DNA from: Symbiodinium natans
Taxonomy: Eukaryota; Sar; Dinophyceae; Suessiales; Symbiodiniaceae
DNA: 64,000 nucleotides
NCBI GenBank assembly: GCA_905221605.1
Contig: CAJNDS010002146.1
Span: 310,001 to 374,000 of the forward strand
Reading direction: 5' to 3'
Numbering within the stretch: position 1 is the stretch's first letter; the number at the start of each line of letters is the position of its first letter. A program made the position numbers and the translations under genes. Positions 11,257 to 21,489 of this stretch are shown here, piece by piece. The notes under the pieces are model-generated. The model saw only the letters and a program-made list of their open reading frames with translations. It had not been told where the DNA came from and made no database searches.

Positions 11257-12394
11257 CCTGCCCAAAGCCAAGAAGCCGAAGAAGGAACAAAAGCAGCTCG
11301 ACACAATCCCGGAACAGGTCGAAGAGGAAAATGAGGCATGTCAACCTGAAGAGCCTGAAGCACCCGAGCACGGGTACGAACTTGCAGGAGAACTTGTTTT
11401 CAACCACAACGGGTATGAGTACAATCAGCAAAGCAGCCTGAAGACCTTGAAAGGACTTTGCACCGAGTTTGGTGTGTCTAAGTTTGGTTCAAAGCAGGAC
11501 ATTCTTAGAAGACTCAGTAGGACCGTCATGGAAGCTGAAAGGACCCACGAACTTAGCACATCCCAGAAGAGGTATCAGGAGTACGCTATTGCCGAACCAC
11601 TCAAGGACCAAAAGATGCCGCCACCTGAAGAGGTAGCAGTTCACAACCTGACACATTTGCCATATGCGTCATGGTGTCCTGTGTGTGTTGCGTGTAAAGG
11701 AAAGGAGTCGCCTCATCCTAGAGAGAATCCTGAAAAGGAAAGATCGTCGAGACCTACGTTCTGTATTGATTTTTGTTACTAGCTACGATGAAGCAGCATC
11801 TGCAGTATGTCTTGTGTGTATTGACCCTTGGAGTAGGAATGTTGTCTGTATTCCCACAGCATCTAAAGGCAAAGGCCTGATTGATCATCTAGCTGAAGGA
11901 GTTACGTACATGAGCACTCAACTGCAGTATGGAGCCATCAACCTGAAAGCCGACAACGAAGGAACCATTAAGAAGTCAAGCAGGTCAGTCAGAAGCAGCG
12001 ATCATCGTTAGGACTGGGAACAGTCTTGCAAGATGCAGTTTCAGGACAAAAGGAAACGAACGGTGTGGCTGAACGAGCTATCCAAACCGTCCGTAGGCAA
12101 GCTCTGACTTTGATCAAAGGCATGGAAGAGCATGCAGGACTCCTTGTTGCACACACGCATCCGATCTTCAGTTGGGCATTTCGACATGCCAGCTGGGTAA
12201 TCAACAGGTATCGACACTCAGGAACAGGGATGACCCCTTACGAGTGGATTTCAGGTCGCCCGTTTCAAGGAACTTTGGCAGAGTTTGGAGAGAGTTTGAT
12301 GGTGTTGGCTAACAGGACAGGCGAGAAGAGTAGCAGGAAAGGTGATCCTTTGTGGTTGAGAGGAGTGTTCTTAGGAAAGTCTGACAACGACTAG
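11257..12394 (+). pseudogene. copia-2 SAP-like segment and integrase, frameshifted
   Basis: An acidic linker (EEENEACQPEEPEAPE) is followed at about 11438-11520 by a SAP-like helix-extended-helix (LKTLKGLC..FG..KFGSKQDILRRL), then by an HHCC zinc site (HNLTHLPYASWCPVC). The integrase core is split over two frames. The first catalytic Asp lies in 'CIDFCY' (stop at 11779-11781). The second is in 'KADNEGT' in the frame opened at 11664. The Glu is in 'NGVAERAIQ' after a further break at about 12.01 kb. The C-terminal portion (FSWAFRHASWVINRYR) ends at 12394 with 'FLGKSDND' and a TAG. All three acidic residues are visible but not in one frame. Confidence 0.8.
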
Positions 12395-12409
12395 TACATC
12401 ACTTGGCAC

Positions 12410-13275
12410 ATGGATGGTATCAAAACTAGCAGAAGTGCAAAGAGTTGCCCTGAACATTTCGACGCTAAAGCAATCAGCAGTGTAGGAATCCATTCATGGG
12501 AAGTGAAGCACACCACTCTAGCAACCAGAGTAGTAGTTCCCAAGAAAAGCCTTCCAGGACCAAAACCAGTAATCACACAGATCATGGGTGAGTCCGGTGA
12601 ACAGGACCAAGCAGTGCAGGACAAAACTCCAGGACCTCAGAGTCAATCTGAGGCAGTTGTCATCCAAGGCGGGGATTCTGGTGAGAAGCCAGGACCAGTG
12701 ATCCCAAGGACAACATACTTAGCAGGTAAAGCCAAACAGCACCAAGCAGCCCAAAAGAGGAAAGCCGAACAAGATCTTGAAGAAGCTGAACTTGAAGCAG
12801 CGTCAGATGTGCTGTCTAGTGATCCTTCGTCCTCAAGCAGTCCCCAGGAAAAAGAGCCAGGTATGGATGTTTCTGATGGTGGTGAGTCTGAAGAACTTTT
12901 GCCAGACAGAGCAATGTTGAGTGAACTTCTCACGGCACGAGGACCTCCACAGCTTAGGAAAGCACAGTTGGAACAGGTTCCAAGATCCCGAAGCTGGATT
13001 CCCCAACTAAGAAGTATCCACCTTTCAACGTAGGAAGAGTTTCTGAGCACAATGACGAGGAACTTCCTGAAGCAGGAACGGACGACATTTTCTGGGAAGA
13101 CACCTATTCTGAGATTGGTGACTCAGATGAAGAGCAGGACATTTTCACGAGCGGAGATGCAGGACCTCCAGAACTGTCAGAGGAGGAACTCAGAGTCTTG
13201 GATCGAGAAGCAATGGTCACTGAGATGATCGTCTCAAGGACAGGAAAGCAGTAGACCGAGTCCCTTTGCAGGAAC
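12410..13275 (+). pseudogene. copia-2 linker between integrase and RT
   Basis: A 207-codon open frame (12410-13033) plus an acidic continuation in another frame (DEELPEAGTDD, SEEELRVLD). The product is Ser/Glu/Gln-rich and of low complexity, as usual for the linker between integrase and RT in copia polyproteins. No enzyme motif. AGGAAC and AGGAA occur very often here. Confidence 0.55.
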
Positions 13276-14850
13276 TTGAGAGGGAAGAAGAGAGAGGAGA
13301 GGACAGTGAAGGAAACGAAGAGAGAGATAGGAACCAAGTGGCTTACCACGAAGTTTGTGTTTGACTGGAGATTTAGAGGAAACCGATGGATTCGGAGAGC
13401 TCGATTAGTAGCGCGGGAGTTCAGAACACAGGAACATCGCACAAACACATTCAGCCCGGCGACGAGCGCCTCGCTGGTGAGATTGATCCCGGTACTAGGA
13501 TTGCAGCAGGAATACGCGTTGTATTCTGTAGATGTGAAGGACGCATTCCTTCAGGTACTCCAAAGGAACAGGACAGCGTGTGTGAATTCCCAAAGGAATA
13601 TGTAGAGCTTTTCGGAGAAGAAGATCCCAACTGCAGGAACGAAGGTTTGTTACTTTTGCGTGTACTTCCAGGACAGAGAGATGCAGCATTGTTGTGGAGT
13701 GACCACTTTGCAGGCACCTTGCAGGAACGAGACTTTGACAGGTGTGTTGCATGTCCAACTTTGTTTCGTGACAAGAGAGTATTCTTGTTGTGCACGTAGA
13801 CGACATTCAAGCAGCAGGAAAGAATAGGAGCCTTGCACCAGTTCTGAGCATGCTAGGCAAAACCTATGAACTCAAGATCGAAGGCCCTTTTCTCACTGAG
13901 CAGGAACTTACAGTAGGAGAGTCACTTCAGACCATTAGATTCCTCAAGAGCAAATTCACGTACCACAATCATGAGTTGCACATCAAGAGTGACCCGAAGT
14001 ATCTCATCAAGCTCAAGGAAGAACTCAAGCTCAAGAGCACAGCCTCAAAGCCAACTCCTTGCACCCATGAAAGCCAGGAAGCCGATCACACCAACAGTCT
14101 TGACCAGGAACAAGCAGCATCATTCCGAAAGTGTATAGGAGTCTTACTGTATGTAGGCCAGGATAGACCGGATTTGCAGTTCGCAGTTCGTGGACTAGCG
14201 TCAAAGATGTCGGAACCATGGAAACACTTGATACATCTTGTGCAGTACATGTCTAAGACAGAAGGCTATCATCTTGTGTACAGGAAGACCCCCAGAGGCC
14301 TCAGCAATCTTCATGAGAGTATCAGGAACGGTAGCTATGATTTCACTGGAGTAGAGCCTAAAGAGTATCATCTTCTAGAGGTATTCAGCGACAGTGATTG
14401 GGCAGGAAAGAAAGACACTCGTAGATCAACCAGCTCAGGAAACGTATTTCTGGATGGACAGGCGATCTGTAGTTTCCCTCGAAGCCAGAAGACAGTCTCG
14501 CTCAGCTCTGGTGAAGCAGAGTACTACGCCGCAGCATCGGCAGCATCAGATTCAATTCTGTTGAAGGAAGCAGTTCAGTTCTTGACAGGTCAAACATCTG
14601 CAGATCAGGACCTTGTTTCTCCAAGATCTCCACAAACAAGGAACCGTTAGCGTGCACCCAGTAGGGACCAAGGACAACGCCGCCGATATAGGAACTAAGC
14701 CCTTGTCAGGAAAGCGTATCAAACTTCTTTTGCATTGGCTAGGATTCCAAACTGAAGACAACGAACCCGTAGGAAAACAAGAGCTCAAAGACCACCGAAC
14801 CCAGGAACAAGCTAAGGCTACTGTGAGGTTGATTAAGAGCAAAGGAACAT
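13276..14850 (+). pseudogene. copia-2 reverse transcriptase and RNase H, frameshifted
   Basis: RVT_2-type RT. 'GTKWLTTKFVFDWRF' and 'RARLVAREF' start the domain, and the catalytic Asp lies in 'YSVDVKDAFLQ' (frame 13276-13605). The reading then moves to a second frame at about 13.56 kb (CEFPKEYVELFGEED, LPGQRDAALLW) and to a third at 13.79 kb, where the YVDD box appears as HVDD, the usual Tyr being replaced. RNase H follows: 'FSDSDWAG', 'SLSSGEAEYYA', then 'VGTKDNAADIGTKPLSG' in yet another frame from 14613. Every conserved block is present, so decay is recent or moderate, but at least three frame breaks make the product inactive. Confidence 0.85.
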
Positions 14851-14932
14851 TCGCGTTTGCAGCTTTGATGTTTTCAACCATTGCAGGAATTGCATTTGGA
14901 TTGAGGGTTCAGGAAAAGTTTCAGGAACAGAC

Positions 14933-16302
14933 ATGTCAGTCATGAGAGCATGTGAGCAGGACGTCATGTGCATTTCTGACACGAGTGACTTTGCATTAGG
15001 AACAGTCATGTCTTGTGGTAGGAACAGTCTTCATGCAGGAAACACGTGTGCGTTTGAAGTAGGAACTGTTTGTGAAGAAAGAGTAGGAGCAGGAAATTCG
15101 CCGCATTCCGAGTGCAGCAGTCAAGCTGTAGAAGTAGAGCAGGAACACTGTAGAGAGCCCAGTAGAAAAGCCAGGAAACCTGTAGCCATGAGTGGCACTG
15201 GAGAAGAAGTCAGCTTCAACCAGTTGGTGCAGGAACTACGTGAGATCCTGGAAACGACGCGCCAGGAACGCAGCGAGTCCATGGAGAGTGTCTCCATCTC
15301 TTTGCAGGAAAGCAGCGTGAACATGAGTCGTTTGGCAGAGGAAAGTCAAGCAACCCAGAAGCTCTTGGACTACAAGAAGGAAACGGAAGAGATCAAGAAC
15401 ATCGTGAAGGAGATCAAGCAGAATGAAGCAGAAGCCAAAGACGAGGTGAAGGAGATCGTCAAAGACTTGAAGGAAAGAATTGAAAGCCTTGAAGATTTCG
15501 TGAAGTGGTACACCCAAGAAGAAGAAGAGGAAGAAGACAACGAGGAGAACGACGCGGAGAAGGAAAGAAAGGACAGAGAATTGGAAGCAGAACTTCGTCG
15601 TGAAAAGGGCATCTTCAGGAAACTACATCGTGGACTACGCCGACTACAAGTTCGAAAGAAGGAAAGGAAGGAGGAGCTACATCGTGGACTACCTCATCTA
15701 CTAGTTCGAAGGAAAAGATGGAAGGAAAGAATGAAGCTACATCGTGGACTACCTCATCTACCAGTTCGAAGGAAAAGAAGGAAGGAAAGAATGAAGCTAC
15801 ATCGTGGACTACCTCATCTACCAGTTCGAAGGAAAAGCAGGAAGGAAAGGATGAAAGCTACATCATGGACTACCTCAACTACAAGTTCGAAGGAAAGGAC
15901 AAGGAAGAGGAAGCTGAGAGCATCACCGACAAGATCCGCCGAATCAACGAGGAGATCCAAAGGAAAGCAGAAGAGTCAAAAGACAAGGAAAGCGATTTCG
16001 AGTACCCACGCGATTTTTCGTCCGAGTGGAAGTTCTACGCCGAGAACGGCTCGATTTTCCGCCAGCGCTACGTGACGCAGGAAAAGATTTGGTGCGACTA
16101 CGACTACGCCTACAAGCACGAGAAAGGAAAAGGAAAGAACAAGAAGAAGAAAGGCCTCGCAGGAGAGGAAGAAGGAAAGACAAGCTCAGGATCAGGAGAA
16201 CAGCAGCCGCTGTCAAAGGGACGAGGTGGTCAAACACCCCTCTGCTCGGATCGTCACTTGGATTTGACGAAGCTACCCGATCGAACCATGGTCTGCGCAT
16301 GA
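14933..16302 (+). pseudogene. copia-2 3' ORF: coiled-coil protein with 20-residue repeats
   Basis: A 380-codon frame (14933-16075), overlapped by a second frame (15718-16302), encodes a Cys-rich beginning, then from 'MSGTGEEVSFNQLVQ' a long Glu/Lys-rich coiled coil (EIKNIVKEIKQNEAEAKDEVKEI), an acidic cluster (E-rich, about 15.52 kb), a five-copy 20-residue repeat and a basic tail (KGKGKNKKKKG). In the probable original frame the repeats read SYIVDYL.Y.FEGK. A one-base length change (61 instead of 60) before the last copy moves the frame, and earlier copies contain stops. The composition would suit a Gag-like or nucleocapsid-like RNA-binding protein, but its place after pol is unusual. No known family recognised. 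Confidence 0.45.
15623..15900 (+). repeat. 60-bp tandem repeat inside the copia-2 3' ORF
   Basis: Five copies beginning 'CTACATCGTGGACTACC' at 15623, 15677, 15737, 15797 and 15858; spacings 54, 60, 60 and 61 bp. The middle copies are almost identical, which points to recent expansion. Confidence 0.85.
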
Positions 16303-17400
16303 TTTCACTTTCCTGCTGGGCCTCAATTCCAGCAGACGTCGTCCCGAACTTGTGCCAGACGTACCAGCCACTGCCAGCCACCAAAGCCGCCTGAGCAGCC
16401 TCATTGTCTAAGTACACCACAGAGTGTGAGTTTCGGAGCAAGTACCCCCAAATTCTAAAGGCCATCACAACTGCGTACAGCTCAATTTCGTATTTTGGGT
16501 GGCGTGAATCCTCCAAAAACCATTGCAAGTCGCTGTGATGTACTTGCCCGCTGTAAAAGAACATCGGATTGCCCGCCCTCCTATGCCAGCAGGCATATCA
16601 CTGCCAGGTTCGTATGATCCATCAGTGAACAGGTACATGGTCCGTCCTGCAGAAGCATTAAGGGTTAATGGCCGCGCAGTTTCCATGAATTCTTTCACAA
16701 TGTGGAGTGCCCGCTTGAGGTCACCGTTCAAACACGTAGTGTCGTCTCTTGCAAGAGCCCGTTTCGAAATCAAGTGCAACGCCTCACACGACACCCTGCC
16801 AAACAAGTAGGAGTTGAACCAGTGAAGTCGGCCCCAGAGCACTTCAGCCTCGCGTGGCGTTATTTGTCCTTTCCGGCCTGTGCGTGCGTAATCAACATTC
16901 ACGAGATCAAAGAGCTCATCTGCAATGGCATCCACCTGGTCTTCGCAACCCTCTCTGACAACAGTAGGGAAGTCGTCAAAATAAGCCGTCCAGGGTACGG
17001 CTCCCCCGGCATGGCCGACTTTCCAAATTGCTGCAGAGACGCGTAAGAAGCCCGCCACTGAGCCAGTGGCACCGAACACCAAGACATTGGAACCATAAAC
17101 GGCAACTCCTCCTGATTCCACGTCCTTTACGGCTATCCTCAACCGTGCACGGTCGTACGGATGAAGTGGGTAAAACTTGTACGCCGAAACCATAGGTTTT
17201 TCCACGATGACCATGACACGTGCTCTGACGACTCCCACAAGTGACCACTTCAAAAGCATTCAGCTTGCCAGTTTGCGACGAATGAGCGTCCTTCGGGTAC
17301 ATGTGGTGCAGCTCGTCCAAAGCACAGTACTGGGAGGTCCTGGCCGGACGTCTCAATTCTTGACATGAGTTCCGACGCCAAATTCAGCGCCGCAAAAGCT
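16212..17400 (-). pseudogene. Reverse transcriptase and RNase H relic of another retroelement
   Basis: Minus-strand frame 17259-16465 (264 codons) carries an RT palm: 'SAYKFYPLHPYDRARLRIAV', 'VFGATGSVAGFLRVS' and the catalytic box AYFDDFP (Asp95-Asp96), then 'RGEAEVLWGRLHWF'-like thumb sequence and the first RNase H strand 'LFTDGSYEPG'. RNase H continues in another frame (16564-16212) with 'EIELYAVVMAFRIWG', 'VVYLDNEAAQAALV' and 'SNPSDDPSRG'. Upstream coding (17400-17260) is in a third frame. The YFDD-box RT linked to this RNase H is not copia; it resembles the RT sequences that are common in dinoflagellate genomes (DIRS/tyrosine-recombinase-like or related; family not settled). It ends at about 16.21 kb, where it runs into the oppositely oriented copia-2 ORF. 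Confidence 0.75.
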
Positions 17401-17645
17401 TCCCTCAGAAATCTCACAAATCCCACCTGACACCCATTTATGCGCCCCCAGCGTTGTTAGCACTCTTAAGAGCTCTGTCCTCTCGGACAACCCCCCAGGC
17501 TGGACGGTTTTCATGGTGATGAACACCAAACCAACGCACGTGGTGTTCCTCTGACTCAAGGCAAGCTCGTAGATTGCACCTGGGAGGGCCTTGGTGAGCA
17601 TTGGTGAGCATGGCAAGGGCACGGGCCTCCAAACGCACAAACTTG

Positions 17646-17930
17646 TCATCCAACAAGGAATCGCTCGGGGTGCCGATGTTGCAGGACTTGGGCTACGGGC
17701 CTTTCGTTGACATTTCCACAGACTGAAAGTCGCCGGTTCCAGGCCTTCCAGAAGCTCTCTGGCTTCCCTTTCCTGACGCTGGCTTCCGTCTCGCCCAGTT
17801 CCTCCGCAGCCAGAAAACCACTGTGTGCTTCACCACTCATTTCCGGTTCGCCTTCCATCTCCAGGTTTTCATCCCTGGACACTGAAGGACTTACATCTGC
17901 CCCATAGGGCGGCTCGGTCGCGTTTTCCAT
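17646..17930 (-). CDS. Unknown acidic ORF upstream of the RT relic
   Basis: A 94-codon frame, ATG at 17930, acidic and Glu/Ser/Pro-rich at first (VSRDENLEMEGEPEMSGEAH), then basic. It lies on the same strand and upstream of the RT relic, so it could be the start of that element's first ORF, or a chance frame. Between it and the RT there is only broken sequence (frames at 17656-17438 and 17649-17353). Confidence 0.25.
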   Translation of the reverse strand: MENATEPPYGADVSPSVSRDENLEMEGEPEMSGEAHSGFLAAEELGETEASVRKGKPESFWKAWNRRLSVCGNVNERPVAQVLQHRHPERFLVG

Positions 17931-18000
17931 GGCGCAGAGCTAGCAGGTTGGGCTCATAACCTGCGTGTCTTGCACACGCAGGCTACGAACCCCACGTGCT
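17928..18000 (+). pseudogene. tRNA-Met-like relic
   Basis: In order on the plus strand: D-arm/A-box-like TGGCGCAG...AGC (17930-17945), an anticodon-loop-like TGGGCTCATAACC with a CAT anticodon (about 17949-17961), then a B-box-like GGCTACGAACCCC (about 17980-17993). A small hairpin (CTGCGTGT/ACACGCAG) sits where the variable loop should be, and no matching acceptor stem is visible. This fits a decayed tRNA-Met gene or the head of a tRNA-derived SINE. On the minus strand the same bases read GGTTATGAGCCCA, like a half-tRNA primer site. Confidence 0.35.
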
Positions 18001-18619
18001 CAAGTGCAAAACTCCTTTTCCAACAGCGGAACCACGAAAGGCACGAATAACCTGGTTGTTCTGTCCCTATGTGATACTGTGTAGATGCCTGACTATGCAA
18101 TACTGTACATGCATCTACCTTTGAAAGATGTTGTCCTGAGCTATTGCCCATGTACACAGCCTGCATGGCTACAGCAGCTGCAAAGTGAAAGTCGTTAGGG
18201 AAAGAGGACCGAGGAAGGGGTTCCCAAAACCACCCGAAACACCAACCCCCTAGAGCCTCATCCCCTTGCATGGTCGGCGCGCAATTTTTATAAGGGTTCT
18301 AGAGTCCATCGAGTACGAGGGCTAAGCTTATGCTTTATGCTTTGGAGTTTATGACATATATTAATTTTGGGATTTTGGGATATTTTGAGAGGGATTTGCA
18401 CAAATTTTGTGGGGTATTCAATATGTCTACTTGATATCTGTTATTTTGGGGTTTCGGGGGTTTGAGAGCAACAGCACATCATCAACGACTGCTCTCGCAA
18501 TGCTCTTTTCCGTGTAGTTCTCTCAATTCAAGCGCTTGTGACATCATCTATCAAATTGCAGATGAGAAATTATGTCTTACTTTGAGCACTCAAGGATAAA
18601 ATCGAGTGGCAAACTCAAG
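18001..18619. other. No recognisable gene
   Basis: No supported coding frame. 18.3-18.5 kb is AT-rich with 'TTTTGGGATTTTGGG'-like runs. Confidence 0.4.
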
Positions 18620-19977
18620 TTATGAGTTTGGAATTAAAGCATTCAAGCTCCTGTGATTGGGAGCAGAGGCAATGCTCCCAGAAGCACCACCAAACACCGA
18701 CGAACTACGCATCGGCACATTTATGTCCATCTTGTTTTTGAAGATGCTTGTATTGTAAGAGAAATCTTTGTTATGACACTCGTTTTCAACACGTTGAAGT
18801 AGAAGTTGTCGGCACTTCTCAATGGCGTCCTCCATACAGTCCTTCATCTCGCCACCTTTCAGGGGTTTCAGCAAGGTTGTAAAACAATGCTTAAAGTTTT
18901 ATCTGTTTAGAAACCCTACTTGTGGAATGAAGACGGACAAGTTTAGCAATCTTTGCGTCTTTGTTTGTGTTGCTGGACTGGTACTCTTCGCTGAAAGACT
19001 TCAAGGCATCCAATGGTATGTTGTTAAAATCTCCATCAGGGAGACGCTCTCCACATCCACAATTGATGTAGCGAACTTGTATGCCTCTTCCAAAGATGAA
19101 GTTTGCGGGGCAACCAGCGGAGAAGTCGTCATGTTCTTCAAGAAGTTCTTCTTCACATGTTTGGTTGGCATCGTCAACAACGAATGCAAGGGCGAGTGCT
19201 TCACGAACGTCGTGCCGAAAATTTTTCTAGCACAAAGCAAGGCAAAAACGCGTCAGGCGCAACCTCAACACGTTCAAGACAAGCGACGATGAGTTCTATA
19301 CACTTGGATTTTGGAACTTCTCGGCCAAAGGTGTTTCTCATTGTGTCAGTGAAAAGACGAGATGTAGAAAAATTCACAAAACTTTGTCACTACACCTTGA
19401 TGACATGTCAAGCGTTGAAGGCTTTCAGCGGAACTCAAACTCCGTGTTGTTCGTCAAGGCAACGATGCCACCTCCCATGACCGTGACCTTGTTGCCACTG
19501 ACCTTGGCTATGCCATCAGCCGTGACCATACCACCTTGGTAAAAGACTTCATTGCCCTTGGCTTCGCTCTACTTGATACGGTGCTCGTGAATGATGCTTT
19601 TCTTGAAATGAGTGAAGGTGTCCTGCGCTCTCACATCAACCTGGGTGCGCTTGTCCTTAAGGTTACCTATACCTCATGTTTTCATCACCGTCAGCGGATT
19701 TTGGGGTGACCTTGCCCTTGAGAGACTCAAAGTGAAGAACCGCGTCCTGTAGTGTTGTAAGCCACTTGTCCTTCTCATTGTCAAGGGTCTTGGTGTCCAT
19801 GACGTTGTAGATTTCCTTGACGTCATCCGGCAACTTGCAGGAGTCGTCCCACTGGATGTTCACGAGCTAGTAGGATTTTTAGCCACCTTTGACTGTGTCC
19901 ATGATTTGAAAAGCCTCTGCATCACTGGAAGGCTTGGCCCCGTCAACCTCATAGCCTCCGCTTCCGCTTGAAGCCAT
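18620..19977 (-). pseudogene. Decayed unknown protein gene (about 430 residues)
   Basis: Five protein-like segments follow each other on the minus strand with nothing but single-base frame changes and stops between them. (1) ATG at 19977, 'MASSGSGGYEVDGAKPSSD', with a TAA and a TAG in frame, then WDDSCKLPDDVKEIYNVMD. (2) From about 19.65 kb 'DKRTQVDVRAQDTFTHF' and a Gly/Val-rich strand 'VTADGIAKVSGNKVTVMGGG'. (3) About 19.4-19.2 kb 'TMRNTFGREVPKSKCIELIV'. (4) About 19.2-18.9 kb 'FVVDDANQTCEEELLEEHDD' and 'GRGIQVRYINCGCGERLPDG'. (5) 'MEDAIEKCRQLLLQRVENE' to the stop at 18620. No intron is needed, so it looks like a retrocopy or a captured intronless gene. I do not recognise the family; a viral or bacterial source is possible. 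Confidence 0.55.
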
Positions 19978-20202
19978 TGCTTATGACTAACAAAAAGGGT
20001 CACTAACATGAACACGAATTGCTAAGGGAATGAAACAAAGTTTGTCAAGCTCACTTGTGCAATGTGACTTCTGAAACCTGATTCAGTCTGCAGTGAAAGC
20101 CCACAGATGGGTCTGTCCTTGAAGTGCTTGAAACGTCGATCTTCACCTGATGCCACAGCCACCCTGCCCATCCGATCAAGGCGGACCTGTCGTGACCCTC
20201 TA

Positions 20203-20470
20203 AATCATGAATCCCTAAACCCTAAATCCTGCTCCGTCCTAAAACCCTGAAACCCGAAGCAGACAAGCAGAGAAGATTGTAGCAAAAATGGAGGACACTG
20301 ACCCATGGAGCCTTAAACCTTTGTTTGGACTTCAACACGCAAAGACCACGGATGGCAGAGGGAGGATTCTTGCGGTTCTGGGGGTTGCCGGCCTGTGTGC
20401 TTGGAGCCCTAACCCTAAACCCTGTTGCTCTAAACCCTAAACCCTCTTGCCCGAAACCCTAAACCCTTTT
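20203..20470. repeat. Interstitial telomere-like repeats
   Basis: CCCTAAA/CCCTAAAC-type heptamers at 20205-20255 and again at 20405-20470, with small changes between units and some non-telomeric sequence in between. Confidence 0.7.
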
Positions 20471-20479
20471 GCCCCCAAT

Positions 20480-21480
20480 CTCGCAAGTCTCTGGACTTGG
20501 CCCTGACTATTACGTCCTGCCCGTCTGGCCCGTCTTGCCCCATCTTGCCCGTATTGCGCCGTGTTGCCCGTTGCCATGTCTTGTCTCCCGACTTACACGT
20601 CTCCCTCGCCTTCCTGCCTATTCCCGGATCTTGCCCGCTGCAGAGTTACCAATCTGGTCCGCGCGAAACATGCTTCTGTGAAATGCCATGACGCAAGATA
20701 CTCAAGAAGGCAAGAGGGGCAAGAAGGGCAAGAGGGGCAAGGGAATTAAATAAATTTCCCAGCTTGTCAAGACGACTGGCAAGAAGGAATTGCGAAAAAA
20801 AACAGGCCGTTGCCGACACACTCAAATGTGGAAGGGCTCCAGAATTTCATCATTCAAATAAAGCCATGGCTCAAATGGGATGCTCCACACTCGGAGCCGA
20901 AAGAAAGGCTCTGCTAAGGAGTGGATAAACCCAGATCCGGAGCCTCAAAGAGCCCCAAGACACCGAACCTTGAAATTTAGCAGAAGTGGAGAATTCTACG
21001 CCGAGAGCCGTAGCAGACTCTAATAAACCCTGAAAAGTGAAACCCCAAACCGAGAACCCCACGTCACCAAGACAGGGCTTAAGTGATGTGCACAAGACTG
21101 CAGAAGCTTCTTTGTTCGAGTTGAAGAGTCTTTTGAGCTCGCAACAGGATCTGCCCGAGCAGTGGTTGAGGGAATCGTCGATCGGAGGAAGATGAAGATC
21201 AACGGGCATTCAGGATCATCACTCATCGTCTTGGGGACTGGGCTCACCGGATGTTGCTGTTAAGAGGCTGGCAGGCACGATGATGATGCGCACGTTCACG
21301 AACTTGATGAGACTGGGTTGCAGATTCAGACGCCTCCAGTCATATATGCCCGCAAGGGTTGGATAGAGATGAAAAGCAGATGGGCCGCAGGAACCATGCT
21401 CATCAGCTGCTGCAGCTTATGGCGAGCGGAGATGGCTCGCGCAGTGAGTGCACTGCACATCGCTTGCCGGGAGGCCGGGA
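20480..21480. other. No recognisable gene; pyrimidine-rich TTGCCC repeats
   Basis: 20.51-20.64 kb has loose TCTTGCCCG repeats, and 20.71-20.75 kb has GGCAAGAGG repeats, close to their reverse complement. The rest shows no supported gene. Confidence 0.4.
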
Positions 21481-21489
21481 CTAGCTGCG

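Larger units (their letters stand above)
9440..16230 (+). mobile_element. Decayed Ty1/copia retrotransposon (copia-2)
   Basis: Plus-strand element with protease, SAP-like segment, integrase zinc and core domains, RVT_2-type reverse transcriptase and RNase H in copia order, then a coiled-coil ORF. All parts share an unusual density of the motif AGGAAC, which supports one unit up to about 16.2 kb. There are several frameshifts and stops and an unrelated insert around 10.5-11.2 kb. No LTRs or target duplication were found. The left end is not defined: no Gag was seen upstream of the protease. Confidence 0.8.
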
